The position numbers were made by a program, and so were the translations under genes. A DNA stretch of 15,224 bases from NCBI GenBank assembly GCA_019751935.1, contig JAIEMR010000170.1, forward strand, positions 1 to 15,224, given 5' to 3'. The stretch comes from Alphaproteobacteria bacterium (lineage in GTDB: Bacteria; Pseudomonadota; Alphaproteobacteria; Paracaedibacterales; CAIULA01). Position 1 is the first letter of the stretch. The number at the start of each line of letters is the position of its first letter. This document shows, piece by piece, positions 8,234 to 15,211 of this stretch. The notes under the pieces are model-generated. The model was not told where the DNA came from, did no database searches, and worked only from the letters and a program-made list of their open reading frames with translations.

Positions 8234-8899
8234 TCACCGCTTTTTAATAAGGGTTAATCCATCACCGATGAGAACAAGAGAAATGTCCACACGCTGGTCA
8301 TTATGTATGTTGTGATTCAGACTTCGGATTTCAAGGGTGGAACCATCTTGTTGATCTAAGTCAGCCACTTTTCCGGCCCACAGCACATTATCGATGGCTA
8401 TGATTCCTTTTGGCGCTAAAAGCTTTAAGCACATTTCATAGTAGGTGTTATATTTTTTCTTATCAGCGTCAATAAAAATAAAATCAAATAGCTGATTCTC
8501 ATCAAGCAATTTTTGTAAACTATCTAGAGCCGGAGCGAGGCGAAGTTCAATTTTGTCTGATACTCCCGCCTTTTCCCAATAGGTTTTGGCAATTTTGGTC
8601 CATTCATGATTTTTATCGCACGTTATGATTTTTCCATCTTTTGGCAGAGCCTTTGCCATAACAAGGCTGCTGTAACCTGTGTATGTGCCGATTTCAAGAA
8701 CGCGCTTTGCGCCAATTAATTGAACCAAAAAGGCCATAAATTGCCCTTGCAGCGGCAAAATCTGCATGTATCTTTCTGGCATTTTCGTCGTTTGTTCACG
8801 AAGGGCTTTCAGGATGTCATCTTCGCGTAGCCAATTTTGCAGACAATAATTGTAAAGCTCTGGAGTTAAGCCTAGATTTTTTTCAATTTTTACAGCCAT
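8234..8899 (-). CDS. SAM-dependent O-methyltransferase (caffeoyl-CoA OMT-like)
   Basis: A 221-residue class I methyltransferase of family PF01596 (bacterial and plant CCoAOMT-like). SAM motif I is VLEIGTYTGYSSL (67-79). The presumed divalent-metal ligands are in FIDADKKKY (D144, D146) and AIDNVLWAG (D170, N171), and QGQFMAFLVQL (51-61) is the family's N-terminal motif. The physiological methyl acceptor cannot be told from sequence. It is the first gene of the minus-strand cluster, divergent from the Lon-like gene, and just upstream of pabB. No Shine-Dalgarno is obvious before the ATG, so initiation may be weak or from a short AT-rich leader. Confidence 0.9.
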   Translation of the reverse strand: MAVKIEKNLGLTPELYNYCLQNWLREDDILKALREQTTKMPERYMQILPLQGQFMAFLVQLIGAKRVLEIGTYTGYSSLVMAKALPKDGKIITCDKNHEWTKIAKTYWEKAGVSDKIELRLAPALDSLQKLLDENQLFDFIFIDADKKKYNTYYEMCLKLLAPKGIIAIDNVLWAGKVADLDQQDGSTLEIRSLNHNIHNDQRVDISLVLIGDGLTLIKKR

Positions 8900-8940
8900 T
8901 TTCTAAGTTTCAAAATAAAGTAAGAGAGAACATTTTTATC

Positions 8941-8966
8941 ATTCCTTTGCTAAAGGTAAAAGGAAT
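8941..8966. repeat. Small inverted repeat in the divergent intergenic region
   Basis: Perfect 8-bp arms ATTCCTTT and AAAGGAAT are separated by 10 nt, about 42 bp upstream of the O-methyltransferase start. It could be an operator dyad or an mRNA-leader hairpin. No U-run follows on either strand, so a terminator is not supported. I could not find convincing -10/-35 pairs around it. Confidence 0.3.
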
Positions 8967-8997
8967 AACTGTATATATTCAAAACATTTCAAGATAG

Positions 8998-9072
8998 CTG
9001 GATTACCACGTCGCTACGCTTCTCGTAATGACGAAGAAAATTGCGTCATCGCGTCTGATCGTGGCGATCCAG
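8998..9072. repeat. Paired palindromic repeat unit, CTGGAT-outward topology
   Basis: The left arm runs from CTGGATTACCACGTCG to ATGACG (8998-9033). The right arm runs from CGTCATCGCG to GTGGCGATCCAG (9044-9072), so the two are imperfect inverted copies of one unit of about 30-36 bp separated by about 10 nt. The same unit occurs at 13000-13088 in the opposite arrangement. Such CGTCAT...ATCCAG units resemble dispersed palindromic repeats known from Rickettsiales and related alphaproteobacteria. Confidence 0.75.
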
Positions 9073-9152
9073 AAAACAGATAGCTCCATTTCCAACGAGT
9101 ATGCTTGGAAAATTTTAACTAAATTTTAATACAAGTCAGTAATGCTGAAAGT

Positions 9153-11573
9153 ATGAAGATAGAACCACTTTCACATGAGCATGTTGGACTTCCTAGTTTC
9201 TCAAGCATAGAAAATGGCGGTTCTGATAGTGTTCCTTATGATCCTCCTGCTACACTTACGCAGCGCGGGGTTGATGTATATGACAATTACTCTTTAACTC
9301 TCTTTGATTTGTCTTCGCATAGCAGAGCCAGAGAAGCCATTCATTTTGGACTCAAGATGAGAGACAAAGGGTTTCATGTTTTTGTTGTCGGTGAAGATAG
9401 AAGCGGCCGCATGACGGCAACGCTAACCTATTTAAAGCAATATATTAAGAGCATGCCGGCTCCACTTGATATAGTTTATCTTAATAATTTTTCTGAGGCT
9501 CATCGCCCAAGGCCTTATTCACTGCCAGCAGGGCTTGGGGTAATTTTGGCCGAGAAAACAAAAGATCTTATCAAAAATATACAAGTCATCCTTAATAAAA
9601 TGACAACAAATCCTCATTATCTAAGGCAGATCGATTCTTTAAGTGCGTCTTTAGATTATCAAATAGAACAGCAAATTACCGAAGTGAAGCATTATGCTTA
9701 TGAAAGAGGGTATGAAGTTGTCCAAAACCCTGATGGATTTAATGTAGAATCAAGAAAAGATGCTAATTTTGAAAATGATAAAAATGGAAGCGCTAATTTA
9801 CAAGATGTCAAAGATAGATTAAACCGGATTTCCCTTTCCATTCATTTGACGAGTCAAAAAATAAATAAAAAAGCCGAAGAGATTAAGCAAAGCACGGCGC
9901 AAAAAACTATCCATACCCTTATTCAAAAATTCCAAGAGGAGTTTGGTATTTATTTAGGGAGTTGGATTGATGAATTAAAGGATGACATTTTAAATCACAT
10001 TGATGATTTTTTGGATGATCAAATCGAGGATGGAGGAAAAAAGAATTTCAGCTTAGAGGAATGGTACGGGGTTAATCTTTTTGTAGACCATCGTTATTCC
10101 AAACATCCAAAAGTCATCCTTGAGGCTCATCCTACGTATGAGAATTTATTTGGTTCTATTAAGTATCGCACCAGTGCCTCTGGTGCTGTAGAAACTAATT
10201 TTACCATGATTCGCCCTGGGGCTTTGCACATGGCAAATGGCGGAATTTTAGTATTGCGCGCAGAAGCTTTGGCCCAAGATCCTGAACTTTGGGAATTTAT
10301 CAAAGGGGCGCTTAGAGATCAGGTTATTCGCATTGAAGAAAGGGTGAGAGAAGGGAGTTTGCCCTTATTAAATGCTCCAGAACCTCATAGTATACCTCTG
10401 GATGTTCAAGTGTTTTTGGTTGCCTCACCCAGTTGGTATTATACCTTCTTTTTCAATGATCCTGATTTTAGATCTTATTTTAAAATTAAAGCAGACATTG
10501 ACCCAGATTTACCGTCTACTCCTGAGAATGTTACTGTTTACAGGCAATTGATTCAGCAAAATGCCATAAGCTTAACAGGATTACAAATTACTGAAGATGC
10601 CATTGATTATCTGATGGGCTACAGCTCAAGGTGGGTTGGGCACCGGGAGAAATTAAGCGCACGGTTCGAATTGGTTGCTGATATTTTGACCGAAGCTGGC
10701 GTCTTGAGCGAAGGAAATCCGGTTATTTCAAAGGATACGCTTATTGAGGTTATCAATTTGCGTCGTTTGAGAAATGCAAGCGTTGAGGATAGAACGCATC
10801 AAGAAATTGCCGCAAAACAAGTATTGATTGATACCAAAGGACTAGCGATTGGACAAATAAATGGCCTAGCTGTGCTTGGAACAGGTGATCATAATTATGG
10901 TATGCCAAGCAGGATTAGTGCACGGACCTATGCTGGAGAAGAGGGTGTTGTTAATATTGAACGCTTGACCGAAATGGGCGGCCCTATTCAACAAAAGGCT
11001 GCATTGATATTAGAGGGGTTTTTAAACGCTCTTTTCGCTCAGCGCTTTCCTTTGTCTTATTCTTGTTCTTTAACGTTTGAGCAAAATTACGGTGATATCG
11101 AAGGCGATAGCGCCTCGCTGGCAGAGGTTGCGGCTATTATCTCATCGCTTTCGGGTTTTCCAATTCGCCAAGATATTGGCATTACGGGATCTATGAATCA
11201 ATTTGGGCTCGCTCAATCGATTGGCGGGGTTCATTATAAAATTGAGGGATTTCATAGAGTTTGCGCTGAACAAGGGCTAGGCGGAACGCAAGGTGTGATT
11301 ATTCCGTATTCCAATTGCAAGCATTTGACCTTAAGAGAAAATGTGGTGGAAGATATCCGCCAAGGGAAATTCTTTATATGGCCCGTTAAATCGATATTCC
11401 AAGCCATTGAAATCCTGACCAATAAAGAATGCGGCCTAAAGTTGCTTGAAGATGGAATGCCGGCAGATACTGAGTACCCTCATTATCGATTTACAAGGGG
11501 AAGCGTTTTTAGTGCCATAGCTCAGCGATTAGAGCAGTATAATAAAGCCGTAAAATCAGGCCATAGTCGATAG
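9153..11573 (+). CDS. Lon-like protease, LonB/AAA_32 type, with degenerate ATPase motifs
   Basis: An 806-residue protein of the AAA_32 (PF13654)-Lon_C (PF05362) family, soluble and probably cytoplasmic. The C-terminal S16 peptidase domain has EGDSAS (650-655) with catalytic S653 and GGVHYKIEGF (691-700) with K696. The 43-residue S/K spacing fits LonB-type enzymes. The N-terminal ATPase part is atypical: the P-loop region reads VVGEDRSGRMTAT (78-90), lacking GKS/T, and the Walker B-like GGILVLRAEAL (363-373) has Arg where Asp is usual. A helical insert (about 150-290) contains coiled-coil-like stretches. It is divergent from the O-methyltransferase. The ATG overlaps the TGA of a four-codon reading frame beginning at 9142. 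No strong Shine-Dalgarno is seen; TTGGAA-N16-TAATAC (9105-9132) is at best a weak promoter. Substrates are unknown. Confidence 0.88.
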   Translation: MKIEPLSHEHVGLPSFSSIENGGSDSVPYDPPATLTQRGVDVYDNYSLTLFDLSSHSRAREAIHFGLKMRDKGFHVFVVGEDRSGRMTATLTYLKQYIKSMPAPLDIVYLNNFSEAHRPRPYSLPAGLGVILAEKTKDLIKNIQVILNKMTTNPHYLRQIDSLSASLDYQIEQQITEVKHYAYERGYEVVQNPDGFNVESRKDANFENDKNGSANLQDVKDRLNRISLSIHLTSQKINKKAEEIKQSTAQKTIHTLIQKFQEEFGIYLGSWIDELKDDILNHIDDFLDDQIEDGGKKNFSLEEWYGVNLFVDHRYSKHPKVILEAHPTYENLFGSIKYRTSASGAVETNFTMIRPGALHMANGGILVLRAEALAQDPELWEFIKGALRDQVIRIEERVREGSLPLLNAPEPHSIPLDVQVFLVASPSWYYTFFFNDPDFRSYFKIKADIDPDLPSTPENVTVYRQLIQQNAISLTGLQITEDAIDYLMGYSSRWVGHREKLSARFELVADILTEAGVLSEGNPVISKDTLIEVINLRRLRNASVEDRTHQEIAAKQVLIDTKGLAIGQINGLAVLGTGDHNYGMPSRISARTYAGEEGVVNIERLTEMGGPIQQKAALILEGFLNALFAQRFPLSYSCSLTFEQNYGDIEGDSASLAEVAAIISSLSGFPIRQDIGITGSMNQFGLAQSIGGVHYKIEGFHRVCAEQGLGGTQGVIIPYSNCKHLTLRENVVEDIRQGKFFIWPVKSIFQAIEILTNKECGLKLLEDGMPADTEYPHYRFTRGSVFSAIAQRLEQYNKAVKSGHSR

Positions 11574-11586
11574 GTTTAAAACCTAT
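11570..11586. terminator. Weak dyad at the end of the Lon-like gene, possible terminator
   Basis: ATAGGTTT and AAACCTAT form an 8-bp dyad with one central base, overlapping the TAG stop. In RNA it would fold as about a 6-bp AU-rich stem with a 5-nt loop, followed by a pyrimidine-rich stretch rather than a clean U-run. It would be a poor intrinsic terminator, but nothing better lies before the next gene. Confidence 0.25.
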
Positions 11587-11734
11587 ATTTACCTTTTCAA
11601 TTTCTTCTTTTAATTAGCGCTACAACCGTGTTAAGAGAACAGATATTAAGCATCGATTAATAGTATAATGCTATTCTTTTTATAAGAGACTTTTGTAAAA
11701 TAATTTTTTCTGTATTGATTTATTTGGATTAATA

Positions 11735-11764
11735 ATTATTTTCAAGAGAATTATAGAAAATAAT
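11735..11764. promoter_or_regulatory. Inverted repeat in the AT-rich leader of the secreted-protein gene
   Basis: Perfect 9-bp arms ATTATTTTC (11735-11743) and GAAAATAAT (11756-11764) are separated by 12 nt, 57 bp before the next start codon. The surrounding 247-bp spacer is extremely AT-rich with many -10-like hexamers, so no single promoter can be chosen. The spacing of the half-sites, about two helical turns centre to centre, would suit a dimeric regulator. This is an inference. Confidence 0.3.
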
Positions 11765-11792
11765 AGAAATAGCATTCACAAAAAAAATTACA

Positions 11793-11806
11793 AAATCTTA
11801 AGATTT
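11793..11806. promoter_or_regulatory. Perfect 14-bp palindrome next to the ribosome-binding site
   Basis: AAATCTTAAGATTT is a perfect dyad ending 3 bp before AAGGA (11810-11814), which is itself 6 nt before the ATG at 11821. Having no loop, it is more likely a protein-binding site or chance in AT-rich DNA than an RNA hairpin. Confidence 0.3.
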
Positions 11807-11820
11807 AAAAAGGAAAAACA

Positions 11821-12564
11821 ATGAGAACCTTTACCAAAATTTTGGTAGCGGCGCTGCTATCAACAACGTTATCTGGTGCAGTGATAGCAGCAGTTGATTT
11901 AAATGACCCAACGGTTTTAGCTGATGATGTTAAACTCAAGAATGCAAGGGGGATTATACGTGCTACTCAAATAGGGGGGTTAGAATATGAAGTCACATTG
12001 GATGCAAACTTGGTTGATTCTTTCATGGTGTTAGATACTGCTCGTTTTTCTGCCAACGGTGGGCAGGTTAGAAACCTACTGGATGGAATGAAAGCTCTTT
12101 ATACAGATCTTGCTTCTGCAGCTGGAGACGCTGATAAACTAAAAGCTAAGTTAAGCGGTACACCGTTAGTTGCAAGGTTAATACTTGATACATCTGCGCC
12201 AAGTGCTAATTATCACCATGCAATTAACGCGTTTGCTCTTAAGGCCCTAAACGATGCTGTGATTGATGACCCGTTTAGAGCTATTGATGAATCTTTCTTA
12301 GCCCTACAAGGGACGCCTAAGGCAATAAAGCCTACAGTAGGAAGTGGTGTGTACACAACATTTGGCGAGGCCATTAGGGCTTATATTTCCGCGAAAACTA
12401 GCAAGGACCATATACAAGCTCGTGCTGTATCAGATGAAATTCACAGAATGCGAGATGAAAAAGGTCGTTCGTTCCAAGAAATATTGGCTGATGAAGCAGA
12501 AAGAGATTGGACCACATCAGAAGTTAGAGCGGAAAAGGCAAAATTAATTTTTACCAAAGATTAA
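11821..12564 (+). CDS. Secreted or periplasmic protein of unknown function
   Basis: I do not recognise this 247-residue protein. Residues 1-24 are a clear Sec signal peptide: RTFTK, then a hydrophobic core ILVAALLSTTLSGAVIAA, with cleavage near A23 or A24 and no lipobox cysteine. The mature part has no cysteine and no further membrane segment. It looks mostly alpha-helical, with an acidic first third (DLNDPTVLADDV), a small beta-like segment (EYEVTLDANLVDSFMVL) and a charged C-terminal helix (EIHRMRDEKG to EKAKLIF). The start is supported by AAGGA 6 nt upstream. It overlaps the next gene by one base (TAATG), so the pair is probably translationally coupled. Export to the periplasm or beyond is an inference from the signal peptide; no function is assigned. 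Confidence 0.8.
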   Translation: MRTFTKILVAALLSTTLSGAVIAAVDLNDPTVLADDVKLKNARGIIRATQIGGLEYEVTLDANLVDSFMVLDTARFSANGGQVRNLLDGMKALYTDLASAAGDADKLKAKLSGTPLVARLILDTSAPSANYHHAINAFALKALNDAVIDDPFRAIDESFLALQGTPKAIKPTVGSGVYTTFGEAIRAYISAKTSKDHIQARAVSDEIHRMRDEKGRSFQEILADEAERDWTTSEVRAEKAKLIFTKD

Positions 12565-12944
12565 TGAGAGCTTTGGGAGATGGACACCTCTCTATTCTTG
12601 CCAGTTTGCCAGAGGCAGCAGGTTTAGATTTTGATGATGCTGAGGAATTTAAGAACCCACAAAATGCAACACTACTCTTAAATGCATTGATCGCTTCTTT
12701 AAATTCAATGCGAGAATTGACCTATGAGAATGCGGCGTTAAAGAACGAATTATCAAAAGTATCGGGACGTGTTTTTTTTAATGAAATAGACAGAGAGCCT
12801 AGCTCTGTAACTGTGCCTGTATACCCCGAGCTAAAACCAAGACTTCAACAGAAATTGGCTGAAGGTAGCGGAACCTACGACCCGTTAACCGGTGTATTTA
12901 CTTATAGCACTGGTATAACTGAGCAGGTTAAACTAGGAAAGTAA
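12564..12944 (+). CDS. Small protein of unknown function coupled to the secreted protein
   Basis: A 126-residue protein that I do not recognise. It has no signal peptide or membrane segment. Residues about 38-66, with LLLNALIASLNSMRELTYEN followed by AALKNELSKV, form a probable amphipathic or coiled-coil helix. The C-terminal part has a basic, glutamine-containing stretch and a Gly/Thr/Tyr-rich segment, GSGTYDPLTGVFTYSTG (101-117), that looks beta-structured. The ATG overlaps the upstream stop in TAATG, with only a weak AAAG Shine-Dalgarno, so reinitiation is the likely way it is made. Its frame is also open upstream to a TAG at 12525-12527, so a -1 shift there would fuse the two proteins. 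It could therefore be a separate cytosolic partner or the displaced C-terminus of a longer secreted protein. Confidence 0.6.
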   Translation: MRALGDGHLSILASLPEAAGLDFDDAEEFKNPQNATLLLNALIASLNSMRELTYENAALKNELSKVSGRVFFNEIDREPSSVTVPVYPELKPRLQQKLAEGSGTYDPLTGVFTYSTGITEQVKLGK

Positions 12945-12999
12945 ACTGAGTTGCCTTGAGTGGCGATAATTTATACAGAATTGATATAAATTAAGTTTA

Positions 13000-13088
13000 C
13001 GTCATTGCGAGGGGCGTTGAGCGACGTGGCAATCTAGGAAATTTACTGGATCGCCACCCGCCACGCTAGCTCGCGGTCGCGATGACGG
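13000..13088. repeat. Paired palindromic repeat unit, CGTCAT-outward topology
   Basis: The left arm, CGTCATTGCGAGGGGCG to GTGGCAATCTAGG (13000-13038), and the right arm, CTGGATCGCCACC to GCGATGACG (13046-13087), are imperfect inverted copies of the unit also seen at 8998-9072. The left arm differs from the earlier copy by only a few substitutions and small indels. Here the CGTCAT ends face outward and the CTGGAT ends meet in the middle, the reverse of the other copy. Confidence 0.75.
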
Positions 13089-13166
13089 AAAACAAAACAG
13101 TGTCATGGCGAAAAGCCGTAGGCTTTGTGGTCAGGAAATACTTACAAATCAGCATCTGAAATGAAT

Positions 13167-13257
13167 CCACATGGACCCTTGGATCAAGTCCAAGGGAAAC
13201 TTATTTTTTCTAAACAAGAACTAGTTTTCCTTGGGCTTGACCCAAGGATCCATTGGG
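13167..13257. repeat. Large imperfect inverted repeat (35-bp arms, 21-nt loop)
   Basis: The left arm (13167-13201), containing ATGGACCCTTGGATCAAG, is complementary to the right arm (13223-13257), containing CTTGACCCAAGGATCCAT, at 29 of 35 positions by hand alignment. The core CCTTGGGCTTGACCCAAGG is itself nearly palindromic and resembles a dispersed repeat of many alphaproteobacterial genomes. The whole forms a strong hairpin 60 bp beyond the trpS stop on that gene's downstream side, so it could end or stabilise the trpS transcript. Confidence 0.75.
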
Positions 13258-13316
13258 CGGTCAGTCCAGGAACTAGACCTTAAGGCGACGCGTGATGACG
13301 ATGACCGTCACTCCTT

Positions 13317-14348
13317 TTACACCTTCCTCAGCTGATCTATTCGCGGCAGTAATCCCAACGCATTTCTAACTTCTTTCAGATTTTGCTCAGCCAAGGAGTT
13401 TGCTGTTTCTGCGCCTTTATAAAGAATTTTATCTAATTCATCTGGATTTTGTAATAAATGCAGCATTTTTTCGCGAATTGGGGTTAAAGAGCTAATTAAG
13501 ATATCTGTTAAAGCTTGCTTTACAGATGAAAATGTCTGGCCTTCAAAACGGACACATAAAGTTTCAATCGTTTGATCGCTAAGCGCAGCATAAATTCCCA
13601 AAAGATTAGAGGCTTCTGGACGGCCCTCTAACTCTTTAGGCGTTCCTGGAATAGAGTCACTATCTGTTTTTGCTTTGCGAATCTTAAGGGCAATTGTATC
13701 TGAATCATCAAGAAGATGAATACGCGAATAATCAGATAAATCAGATTTACTCATCTTGCTGAGGCCATCCCTGAGGCTCATGATCCGGGCTGTTTCTTTT
13801 GGAATAATAGGTTCTGGCAAAGGAAATACATCGTAATTTGCATGATTATTAAACACCCCAGCTAAATCACGGGCTAATTCCACATGTTGCTTTTGATCTT
13901 CACCAACGGGAACGTGGGTTGCTTTGTAAATTAAAATATCCGCTGCCATTAAGACAGGGTAGGCATAAAGACCTAAATTGGCACGATCACTGTTTTTTCC
14001 AGCTTTGTCTTTAAACTGTGTCATGCGATTTAGCCAGCCTAAGGGGGCAAAACAATTGAGGTACCAACCAAGTTCGGTGTGGGCCGGCACATGGCTTTGG
14101 GCGAAAATAGCGCTTTTATTAGGATCAATGCCGCATGCAATATAAGCGGCCGCAATGGTTCTGGTGTTATCGCTTAAGTTTTTTGAATCATCGACAGTCG
14201 TTAAGGCATGTTGATCGACAATGCAAAACAACTGTTCTTTTGTATTTTTAGCCATTCTTACCCAGTTATGGATGGCTCCTAAATAATTACCTAAATGGAT
14301 ATGCCCGGTGGGCCTAATTCCTGATAAAACTCTTTGATAAACAGACAC
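13317..14348 (-). CDS. trpS: Tryptophan--tRNA ligase
   Basis: Class Ic synthetase charging tRNA-Trp in the cytoplasm. The 343 residues are normal for bacterial TrpRS. It starts SGIRPTGHIHLGNYLGA, with the HIGH-equivalent HLGN at 18-21. VDQHALT (45-51), LNRMTQFKDK (106-115), YPVLMAADIL (130-139), VGEDQKQH (148-155) and the signature loop KMSKS (198-202) are all intact. The start codon is GTG, with AAGG about 9 nt upstream. It has its own promoter in the 77-bp gap after the ABC ATPase gene. The 3' end faces a repeat-rich spacer and a convergent hypothetical gene. Confidence 0.97.
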   Translation of the reverse strand: MSVYQRVLSGIRPTGHIHLGNYLGAIHNWVRMAKNTKEQLFCIVDQHALTTVDDSKNLSDNTRTIAAAYIACGIDPNKSAIFAQSHVPAHTELGWYLNCFAPLGWLNRMTQFKDKAGKNSDRANLGLYAYPVLMAADILIYKATHVPVGEDQKQHVELARDLAGVFNNHANYDVFPLPEPIIPKETARIMSLRDGLSKMSKSDLSDYSRIHLLDDSDTIALKIRKAKTDSDSIPGTPKELEGRPEASNLLGIYAALSDQTIETLCVRFEGQTFSSVKQALTDILISSLTPIREKMLHLLQNPDELDKILYKGAETANSLAEQNLKEVRNALGLLPRIDQLRKV

Positions 14349-14391
14349 AGAACTGAACCTTGTTTGATTTTAGTTTAATAAACACCCTAAC

Positions 14392-14420
14392 ATTATAAAG
14401 AAAGAGAGTCTTATGCAAAA
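14392..14420 (-). promoter_or_regulatory. Putative trpS promoter with perfect -10
   Basis: On the minus strand a perfect TATAAT (14397-14392) is preceded by TTTTGC (14420-14415) at 17 bp, or by the better-matching TTGCAT (14418-14413) at 15 bp. Transcription would begin near 14385, giving a leader of about 37 nt before the GTG start. No trp leader peptide or T-box structure is visible in so short a leader. Confidence 0.6.
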
Positions 14421-14425
14421 AAGAA

Positions 14426-15211
14426 TTAACTTACATCTGCCGGAGAATTTTGTGATTTTTTATAATCTTGAATGACTTCTTTTGGTACCCCATCTCTTAT
14501 GACTTGACCTTTTTTCATCCACAAACAACGCGTTGAAAGATCAGAAAGAATCTTTAAATCATGAGAAATAATCAAAACAGTTTTTCCGCTTTTCACCATT
14601 TCCTTCATTTTTTTAACGCTTTTTTGAGCAAAATCTAAATCACCTGCCCCCCAAATTTCATCCAGAAAAATAATATCGGCTTCCAAATGTGCTGCAACCG
14701 AAAAAGCAAGGCGCACGGTCATTCCGCTTGAATAATATTTGACAGGAGTATAGATGAATTGTTCAATCCCTGAAAAAGCAATAATTTCATCTAGCTTGCT
14801 TTTAATTTCATTTTCCCTCATCCCAAGAATTGCGCCGTTTAGATAGATATTCTCCATACCTGTAAGGTCTGGATGGAAACCTGTTCCAATTTCGAGCAGA
14901 GTTCCAACTCTGCCATAAACTTCAGCATACCCAGATGATGGTTGGGTAATTCTTGCAAGGACCTTTAAAAAGGTACTTTTTCCAGCGCCATTGTGTCCCA
15001 AAATCCCAAGAACTTCACCTTGTTCTATGGTCAGTGAAATATTATCAAGAGCTAAAAATTTCTTTTTGTCAGAATTTCCTCGTTTTCCCCTAATCCAATT
15101 TTCCAAAGTATGCTTAAGGGAATCCTCGCGAATTTGCCCCAACTCGTATTGTTTGATCAGTTTATTAACGATGATTGCTGGTTTTTTTGACATACTATTA
15201 TACTTTATCAA
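14426..15211 (-). CDS. Wzt/KpsT/TagH-type polysaccharide-export ABC transporter ATPase
   Basis: ATP-binding subunit of an ABC-2-type exporter that moves lipid-linked O-antigen or capsule polysaccharide across the inner membrane. Walker A GHNGAGKST (72-80), signature YSSGM (160-164), Walker B IIFLDE (180-185), the D-loop region GAGD and switch H217 are all present. The VGTLLEIGTGFHPDLTGMEN block (102-121) is diagnostic of the Wzt/TagH subfamily. At 261 residues it lacks the C-terminal carbohydrate-binding domain of the long Wzt proteins. The listed start is TTG; ATG at 15193 (255 residues, MSKKPAIIV) fits family N-termini better. The frame stays open to the window edge. The permease gene (wzm-like) is expected just upstream, beyond the window. 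It pairs functionally with the ligase at 261-1472. Confidence 0.88.
   Translation of the reverse strand: MIKYNSMSKKPAIIVNKLIKQYELGQIREDSLKHTLENWIRGKRGNSDKKKFLALDNISLTIEQGEVLGILGHNGAGKSTFLKVLARITQPSSGYAEVYGRVGTLLEIGTGFHPDLTGMENIYLNGAILGMRENEIKSKLDEIIAFSGIEQFIYTPVKYYSSGMTVRLAFSVAAHLEADIIFLDEIWGAGDLDFAQKSVKKMKEMVKSGKTVLIISHDLKILSDLSTRCLWMKKGQVIRDGVPKEVIQDYKKSQNSPADVS

Larger units (their letters stand above)
12945..13316. other. Gene-free, repeat-rich spacer between convergent genes
   Basis: This 372-bp gap separates the plus-strand hypothetical gene from trpS on the minus strand. It holds a palindromic unit pair (13000-13088), a small AAAGCC-GTA-GGCTTT hairpin (13112-13126) with no T-run, and a large inverted repeat (13167-13257). 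Fragments near 13284-13313 (GTGATGACGATGACCGTCAC) look like further remnants of the CGTCAT-type unit. No gene is seen. The hairpins may act as terminators or mRNA 3'-end stabilisers for both converging transcripts. Confidence 0.7.

Noticed and set aside
9142..9156. Four-codon reading frame MLKV whose stop overlaps the Lon-like start
   Set aside because: It could be a leader peptide, but it has no convincing Shine-Dalgarno and is short enough to be chance; mentioned only in the gene entry.
12344..12547. Second plus-strand frame inside the secreted-protein gene
   Set aside because: It lies wholly within a gene having a good signal peptide and ribosome-binding site; its translation looks random and basic, typical of a frame-shifted reading.
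12528..12562. Programmed -1 frameshift joining the two hypothetical genes
   Set aside because: Both frames are open here, but no canonical X-XXY-YYZ slippery heptamer is in register with the upstream frame; ATTTTTA at 12547-12553 is out of phase.
13112..13126. Hairpin AAAGCC-GTA-GGCTTT as an intrinsic terminator
   Set aside because: No T-run follows on either strand; kept only as part of the spacer description.
13000..13260. CRISPR array
   Set aside because: The repeats are inverted, diverged and not regularly spaced, with no series of direct repeats and no cas gene nearby.
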